A stretch of 34,924 nt of DNA from an uncultured Spirochaetales bacterium (GTDB lineage Bacteria > Spirochaetota > Spirochaetia > Treponematales > Treponemataceae), in the NCBI GenBank assembly GCA_946061495.1, contig CAMGSV010000002.1:1-34924 (forward strand). Reading direction: 5' to 3'. Under the pieces are notes generated by a model. The model was not told where the DNA came from. It saw only the letters and a list, made by a program, of their open reading frames with translations, and ran no database searches. Numbering within the stretch: the stretch's first letter is position 1; every line of letters starts with the position of its first letter. Both the position numbers and the translations under genes were made by a program. Of this stretch, positions 30,991-34,924 are shown in pieces.

Positions 30991-32892
30991 ATGAAAAAGC
31001 TTATCCTTAGTGTCGTCGTATCACTGTTTGCTGCAGCTTCCCTTGCAGCCCAAACCCATACCGCAGTTCCCTTGGACGACCCGATTTATACGGTCATCGA
31101 GCAGGCTCAGCTCAAGGGGCTGTGTCCTGTCTTGAGTGAGGCAAAACCCTATTCCCAGCATAAAATACAATCCATCATCAACACCATCCTGTCCACAGAG
31201 ACGGACCTCCCCTGGGCAGCCCTCACTGCCGCAGAGCGAGCCATCTTAAACCAGACCCTAGATTCCTTCCGAAAGGAGGAGGGATGGAGTTGGCTCAAGG
31301 GGGAAGCATTCCACCAGCACACCACAAAGTCAGGCATCCCCATGACCTTCAACGCAGGAGTATCCTGGCAGTCAGTGTTCTCAGGCTCCGCCCAAGCTGA
31401 AAACGGAGACCTGACAGGGGGAACAGACAACTGGGGCATTGTCTCTCTCAGCGGAGACATGGGCCCCGCCTTCTCCTGGCGTTTCTCCGCAGGCGGCGGA
31501 CTCATGCGTGCCCCCAGAGACTACCTGGGAAAAGCCTACACCTTTTATAAGGGTTTTGAAGACAAGGATATAGATGAGGCCAGAAAAGACCAGAACAAAA
31601 TTTACGATGTGATGACAGAGCCGCTTTCCTTCTTCCCCTACACCTACAGAAAGAACTGGGACGGCTCCATATTCAAGGGAGACAGCCTTGGCTCCAGCGG
31701 CTTCTTCGACTGGCCCCAGGGAATCTCCTTCGGCTACCAGTTGAACGGAGAGGCCGCCGTCTCCTTCTTGGACGATGCCATCTCTGTGCGGGCAGGACGC
31801 CTGATCCGAGAGTGGGGGGCGGGAACCAATGGCAGCAGCCTCGTGCTCAATGCCGCCGCCCGTCCCTTCTTCGGCGTGGAGGCAAACTTCGAGCCATTCA
31901 GCTGGCTCAGGATGGCAACCCTCACTGGTGTCCTGGAGTATTACAATGCAGAGGGCATCAGCGTCAGCTCCGCAACCTTCCAAAACCTCTTCTCCATCGG
32001 CATGGCTGAGGCAAACTACAAGAACTTTGTCCATTTCAGTCTCGGCTCCAGTGTCGTCTATCCAAAGCGGTTCGAGCTGGGCTACGCCTTCCCCCTGCTG
32101 AGCCGTTTCTTCTACCAGAACAATGTAGGAGACTTTGACAATCTGACCATGTTCGCCACCTTAATCGTGCAGTATCCAGGCATCGGAAAGCTCTGGGGCT
32201 CCGCCTATGTTGACGAGATGGATTTGACCAGCCCAGAATTCTTCAATCAGGACCGCAACATGTATGCCCTCCAAGCTGGTGCCGCTGCCACGCTCCCCAT
32301 TCCCGGACTGGCTTTCAGCAATTTCACCTTCCAGTACACCAAGCTAGAGCCCTACGTCTACACCCACCAGCTGGTAAAGACCCCTTGGTACGAAGTATGG
32401 ATGGAGGAGCCCTATATGAACAATGGTGTCTCTTTGGGCTACTACCTACCGCCCAACTCTGACGAGCTGAAAGTGCGGTTTGACTCTTCCTTTATAGGGG
32501 GGGGGGTATTAAATTTCCACCTTCAGTATCAGATGGTACGCCATGGTGCTGAATATGGAAGCCGGGCGGTGGATGGCAGTAGCCTCAATTCTCAGTTGGA
32601 CACCACAGGCCGCAACGACAAGGAAGGCAAGCCAGAGCTGTGGAAGCACTTCCTCCACGATGGTGCCTACCAGTGGCAGCATATCGTCAAGATTGGCGGC
32701 GACTACAATCTGGAAGGTTTCAACATCCCCGTCAAGCTGTTCTGCGACTTGGGCCTGGTCTACTCCTACTTCACCGACATCGACGGCAAGCCCAACTCCG
32801 GACAGCACCAGCCCATCCACAGAATCAACACCTCGGAATACCCCACCCAGACCCGGTTCATCGGAACGGTGGGATTCAAGCTTTACCCATAG
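30991..32892 (+). CDS. Wzi-like outer-membrane beta-barrel protein 1, with an in-frame G10 tract
   Basis: 633 residues. The signal peptide (MKKLILSVVVSLFAAASLAA) is followed by QTHTAVPLDDPIY, then a helical region with KPYSQHKIQSIIN; this N-terminal pattern and the barrel resemble capsule-assembly Wzi proteins. Residues about 110-633 alternate aromatic and glycine-rich strands typical of a barrel. The end, TRFIGTVGFKLYP, has an aromatic penultimate residue, as in barrel proteins. Gly503-Val506 are encoded by a run of ten G. One G lost gives a stop after two codons; one G gained gives a stop after about fifteen codons. Either change would remove the last ~110-130 residues. It is a diverged tandem paralogue of the next gene. 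The Wzi assignment is moderate; a general barrel porin is the alternative. Confidence 0.75.
   Translation: MKKLILSVVVSLFAAASLAAQTHTAVPLDDPIYTVIEQAQLKGLCPVLSEAKPYSQHKIQSIINTILSTETDLPWAALTAAERAILNQTLDSFRKEEGWSWLKGEAFHQHTTKSGIPMTFNAGVSWQSVFSGSAQAENGDLTGGTDNWGIVSLSGDMGPAFSWRFSAGGGLMRAPRDYLGKAYTFYKGFEDKDIDEARKDQNKIYDVMTEPLSFFPYTYRKNWDGSIFKGDSLGSSGFFDWPQGISFGYQLNGEAAVSFLDDAISVRAGRLIREWGAGTNGSSLVLNAAARPFFGVEANFEPFSWLRMATLTGVLEYYNAEGISVSSATFQNLFSIGMAEANYKNFVHFSLGSSVVYPKRFELGYAFPLLSRFFYQNNVGDFDNLTMFATLIVQYPGIGKLWGSAYVDEMDLTSPEFFNQDRNMYALQAGAAATLPIPGLAFSNFTFQYTKLEPYVYTHQLVKTPWYEVWMEEPYMNNGVSLGYYLPPNSDELKVRFDSSFIGGGVLNFHLQYQMVRHGAEYGSRAVDGSSLNSQLDTTGRNDKEGKPELWKHFLHDGAYQWQHIVKIGGDYNLEGFNIPVKLFCDLGLVYSYFTDIDGKPNSGQHQPIHRINTSEYPTQTRFIGTVGFKLYP
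32497..32506 (+). repeat. G10 homopolymer within the barrel-1 gene
   Basis: Ten consecutive G (32497-32506), coding Gly-Gly-Gly and the first base of Val. The frame is open at this length. With nine G the sequence reads TAT TAA at once; with eleven it reaches a TGA in TGG TGC TGA. Confidence 0.93.
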
Positions 32893-32902
32893 GACACCCA
32901 CG

Positions 32903-32931
32903 GGGATTCCGGCTTACCCGGCTGGAATCCC
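32903..32931 (+). other. Stem-loop after barrel gene 1
   Basis: GGGATTCC (32903-32910) pairs with GGAATCCC (32924-32931) around a 13-base loop, 11 bases past the stop. No T-run follows. It may stabilise the RNA end or partly reduce readthrough into the next gene. Confidence 0.5.
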
Positions 32932-33081
32932 AACCCCTTCCCTCCCGCAAAGGCAAGCCCACAGCTATCTTCACAACGACAATTTCCTAGCAAAAGTCCT
33001 CTTCATCATAGCTTTCCAAGTGCTATGGAGACCATATATTCCAACCAAATTCCATCACCCTTAATCTATTTGGAGAAATAT

Positions 33082-34773
33082 ATGAACAGACTACTTTTCA
33101 GATTCCTTTTCCTTGCATCCATGTACCTGCCGCTTTCGGCCCAAACCCACAACTCGGTTCCCTTAGACGACCCGATTTACTTCCTGCTAGAAACAGCCTC
33201 CATCAAGGGCTATTGCACCCTACCAGCAATCCGTCCCTATTCCCAGAAGACCATCCTCAAGGCGCTGGAACAGATTGCAGCCAGTGATGATGCAAGTCCA
33301 CTGGAGCGGGACAGTGCCCAGGCTGCCATCCTGCGCCTGCAGCCTCCATCCCAGGAAGCCTGGTATAAAACGGGCCGGCTCAACTTCAACTACGATACAG
33401 CCAGCGGACTGAAAAACAGGCTGGGACTGGGGGTAAACCTTTCTGCCCACATCGGCTCCAACTTCACCAAGCCTTCTTTCACGTGGGAGGCTATTTTGGA
33501 CGCTTGGGTAAACGGAGACTTCACCAAGTACTTCTCCTACAAGCTGCTGATGGCAGCGGGTCTCTCCCACTACGACTTCGACGCATACCCGCCATACACC
33601 TTCTCTCAGCCGTACGATGGATTCCAATTCCTGCTGAATCCCATGGGAGACTTTACCGCAAAGTCCCAGGATGGCCACATCGGCATGAAAATCCAGCCGG
33701 AACTATCCTTTGGCTTTGGAGATGGCATGCTGAGCATCAACTTCTCCCGAATCAGGAGGGACTGGCAGCTGGCTCAGGGAGTCGGCGGATTGCTGCTGGC
33801 AGGTTCGGCCCGCCCCTTCATGGCTCTGGACATCTACTTTTCTCCCACTAAATGGCTGCAACTGGCCTTTCTCAACGGCGTACTGGAATACAACCGAGCC
33901 GACTCAGACACCATCCGTCCCTTTGACTTCCAAAACAGCTTCACTGCCATGAAGGCTCAATTCGGCCTGGGAAAATATGTGGATGCAGCCATCAACTCTG
34001 CGGTGGTATTTACAAAGCGATTCGAGATGGGTTACTTCAATCCGTTGATGGTTCCCCTTTTCTATCAAAACATGGTGGGTGACTTTGACAATCTGTATTT
34101 TGGTGGGACTCTCGTTGTCAAGCTCCCGCCCTGGGGACGAATCTTTGCAGATATTCTTCTCAGCGAGATTCGTTCCCTGGACATTGTATACACACCGCAG
34201 AATGTCTATGCCTGGCAGGCGGGCGGACAACTGGCAATTCCAGGCAGCCCAACAACCATCACACTGCAATACACCAAGATTGAGCCATTCATGTACACCC
34301 ATTATGGCACGATCACCCCTTGGACTGGTGATACGGAAATGAACACCAGCCTTGTAAACCACGGCGAGGGCATAGGCTCCAATCTACCGCCCAATACAGA
34401 CGAGCTCAAGCTTTCCGCCACCGGGATGCCCCTTTTGTTCCTGGAGTGGAACGCCTCCTACCGCATGGTTCGCCACGGCATCACACCACCGGGGAGCACC
34501 TACGAGCCAACCGAATACAGCGATATGCCCGACAGAAAGCACTTCCTCCACGATGGGGTCTACCAGTGGCAGCACATCTTCACGGTGGGATGCAGCTACA
34601 CTATGCAGCAGCTCCATATTCCCATAAACATTTTCTGTGATTTGGGTTTAGTGTATTCCTACCACACCGACACAACAGATGCCTCATCCTCTGTCATCCA
34701 CAGAATTAACACCTCGGAGTATCCAAACAGGCTTTCTGTCTTGGGAAAAATCGGAGTGAAGGTCTTTCCCTAG
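33082..34773 (+). CDS. Wzi-like outer-membrane beta-barrel protein 2
   Basis: 563 residues, paralogue of barrel protein 1. The signal peptide (MNRLLFRFLFLASMYLPLSA) precedes QTHNSVPLDDPIY and RPYSQKTILKAL, matching copy 1 block for block. The end KHFLHDGVYQWQHIFTVG, FCDLGLVYSY, then HRINTSEYPNRLSVLGKIG is also nearly shared, while the middle is quite different. It lacks the G10 run: the matching place reads GMPLLFLEWNASYRMVRHG. Start: GGAG six bases before the ATG at 33082; the frame extends back to 33025 but without a ribosome site. It is 189 bases after copy 1. The function (a surface polysaccharide-related barrel) is inferred from the family. Confidence 0.78.
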   Translation: MNRLLFRFLFLASMYLPLSAQTHNSVPLDDPIYFLLETASIKGYCTLPAIRPYSQKTILKALEQIAASDDASPLERDSAQAAILRLQPPSQEAWYKTGRLNFNYDTASGLKNRLGLGVNLSAHIGSNFTKPSFTWEAILDAWVNGDFTKYFSYKLLMAAGLSHYDFDAYPPYTFSQPYDGFQFLLNPMGDFTAKSQDGHIGMKIQPELSFGFGDGMLSINFSRIRRDWQLAQGVGGLLLAGSARPFMALDIYFSPTKWLQLAFLNGVLEYNRADSDTIRPFDFQNSFTAMKAQFGLGKYVDAAINSAVVFTKRFEMGYFNPLMVPLFYQNMVGDFDNLYFGGTLVVKLPPWGRIFADILLSEIRSLDIVYTPQNVYAWQAGGQLAIPGSPTTITLQYTKIEPFMYTHYGTITPWTGDTEMNTSLVNHGEGIGSNLPPNTDELKLSATGMPLLFLEWNASYRMVRHGITPPGSTYEPTEYSDMPDRKHFLHDGVYQWQHIFTVGCSYTMQQLHIPINIFCDLGLVYSYHTDTTDASSSVIHRINTSEYPNRLSVLGKIGVKVFP

Positions 34774-34803
34774 CATGGAGAATTCTATACTATGTCACAA
34801 TGG

Positions 34804-34841
34804 GTGCAAGCTCCAGGGGCCATTTTCCCCGAGGCTTGCAC
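34804..34841 (+). other. Stem-loop after barrel gene 2
   Basis: GTGCAAGC (34804-34811) pairs with GCTTGCAC (34834-34841), with an inner GGGG/CCCC stem. No T-run follows. It lies between the barrel gene and the small open frame at 34859, so it may be a terminator without a T tail or part of the downstream leader. Confidence 0.5.
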
Positions 34842-34858
34842 CGAGCAAAGGAGCCGTC

Positions 34859-34903
34859 ATGAAGTCTAAAATAATCCCCGCAAGAATTTGCCCCCCCCCA
34901 TGA
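34859..34903 (+). CDS. Short open frame with strong ribosome site, interrupted at a C9 tract (possible OFF-phase gene)
   Basis: AAAGGAG (34847-34853) lies five bases before ATG (34859). The frame reads MKSKIIPARICPPP and then stops at TGA just after nine C (34891-34899). With eight or eleven C the frame stays open to the end of the window (...HEYNLIIY). A strong ribosome site on such a short frame is hard to explain otherwise. The window ends 21 bases later, so whether a real gene continues is unknown. Confidence 0.4.
   Translation: MKSKIIPARICPPP
34891..34899 (+). repeat. C9 homopolymer near the right edge
   Basis: Nine consecutive C. It lies inside the short open frame and 6 bases before TACAAT (34905-34910), so a promoter role for a gene beyond the window is the alternative to a frame switch. 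Confidence 0.9.
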
Positions 34904-34924
34904 ATACAATTTAATTATATATAA

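Noticed and set aside
32893..33081. Small gene between the two barrel genes
   Set aside because: Open frames here are short tails of other frames; the region holds a stem-loop and the ribosome site of barrel gene 2 only.
1..34924. Insertion sequences, integrases, CRISPR arrays, tRNA or rRNA genes
   Set aside because: None seen on either strand: no transposase-like proteins, no spaced direct repeats of CRISPR type and no tRNA cloverleaf noticed by eye. A tRNA scan would be needed to be certain.

Overview
The window reads as chromosomal DNA of an anaerobic diderm bacterium, most likely a Treponema-like spirochaete. This assignment is an inference. It rests on G/C homopolymer tracts at surface-protein genes, signal-peptide beta-barrel proteins, relaxed lipoboxes, type III glutamine synthetase, anaerobic NrdDG and GC-rich coding DNA with AT-rich promoters; no rRNA or other marker is present to settle it. 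Coding density is high. I see no tRNA, rRNA, CRISPR array, transposase or phage gene, and no gene-free stretch longer than 300 bases.

Layout. 1-6108: the C-terminal part of glnN, a gamma-carbonic-anhydrase-like hexapeptide protein, a YwqG/DUF1963 protein (minus strand), proS and a secreted protein of unknown function closed by a good terminator. 6130-6703: a DinJ-YafQ toxin-antitoxin pair whose toxin is broken by two single-base homopolymer expansions. 6789-10831: an envelope-signalling cluster on the minus strand (PepSY-like secreted protein, small Ig-like secreted protein, OmpR-type regulator, sensor kinase, GerMN-domain membrane protein). 10942-12755: a THUMP-type 23S rRNA methyltransferase overlapping a TetR regulator. 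12802-16636: two bacteriohemerythrins, then nrdD-nrdG under a promoter covered by a perfect 32-bp palindrome made of two NrdR boxes. 16697-22315: a six-gene operon with two paralogous amidotransferase-fold proteins, two substrate-binding lipoproteins, a FecCD-type permease and an ATPase, behind a promoter flanked by repeated dyads. 22344-24617: a chemoreceptor. 24659-29722: ptsI-der-merR-rsm22-like, one overlapping operon. 29766-34924: a surface-protein locus (a lipoprotein and two tandem Wzi-like barrel proteins).

Three points stand out. First, five unrelated genes (proS, the GerMN gene, the rRNA methyltransferase, ptsI and the first Wzi-like gene) have a -10 hexamer only 6-9 bases before a well-supported start codon and no Shine-Dalgarno sequence, so they look leaderless; most other genes have clear GGAG-type sites. 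Second, the only long G/C homopolymers in the window all fall in the last 5.2 kb. One lies at the -35 position of the lipoprotein gene, one inside the first barrel gene and one inside a small open frame at the right edge. This is the arrangement of phase-variable surface loci. Third, the ABC-transporter operon with paired amidotransferase-fold proteins and paired binding proteins matches no named system that I recognise.

How the genes fit together: NrdDG, the tandem hemerythrins and a strict NrdR site fit an anaerobe that must handle oxygen pulses. The two-component cluster, chemoreceptor, EI protein of the PTS and variable outer-membrane proteins fit a motile, host- or gut-associated lifestyle.
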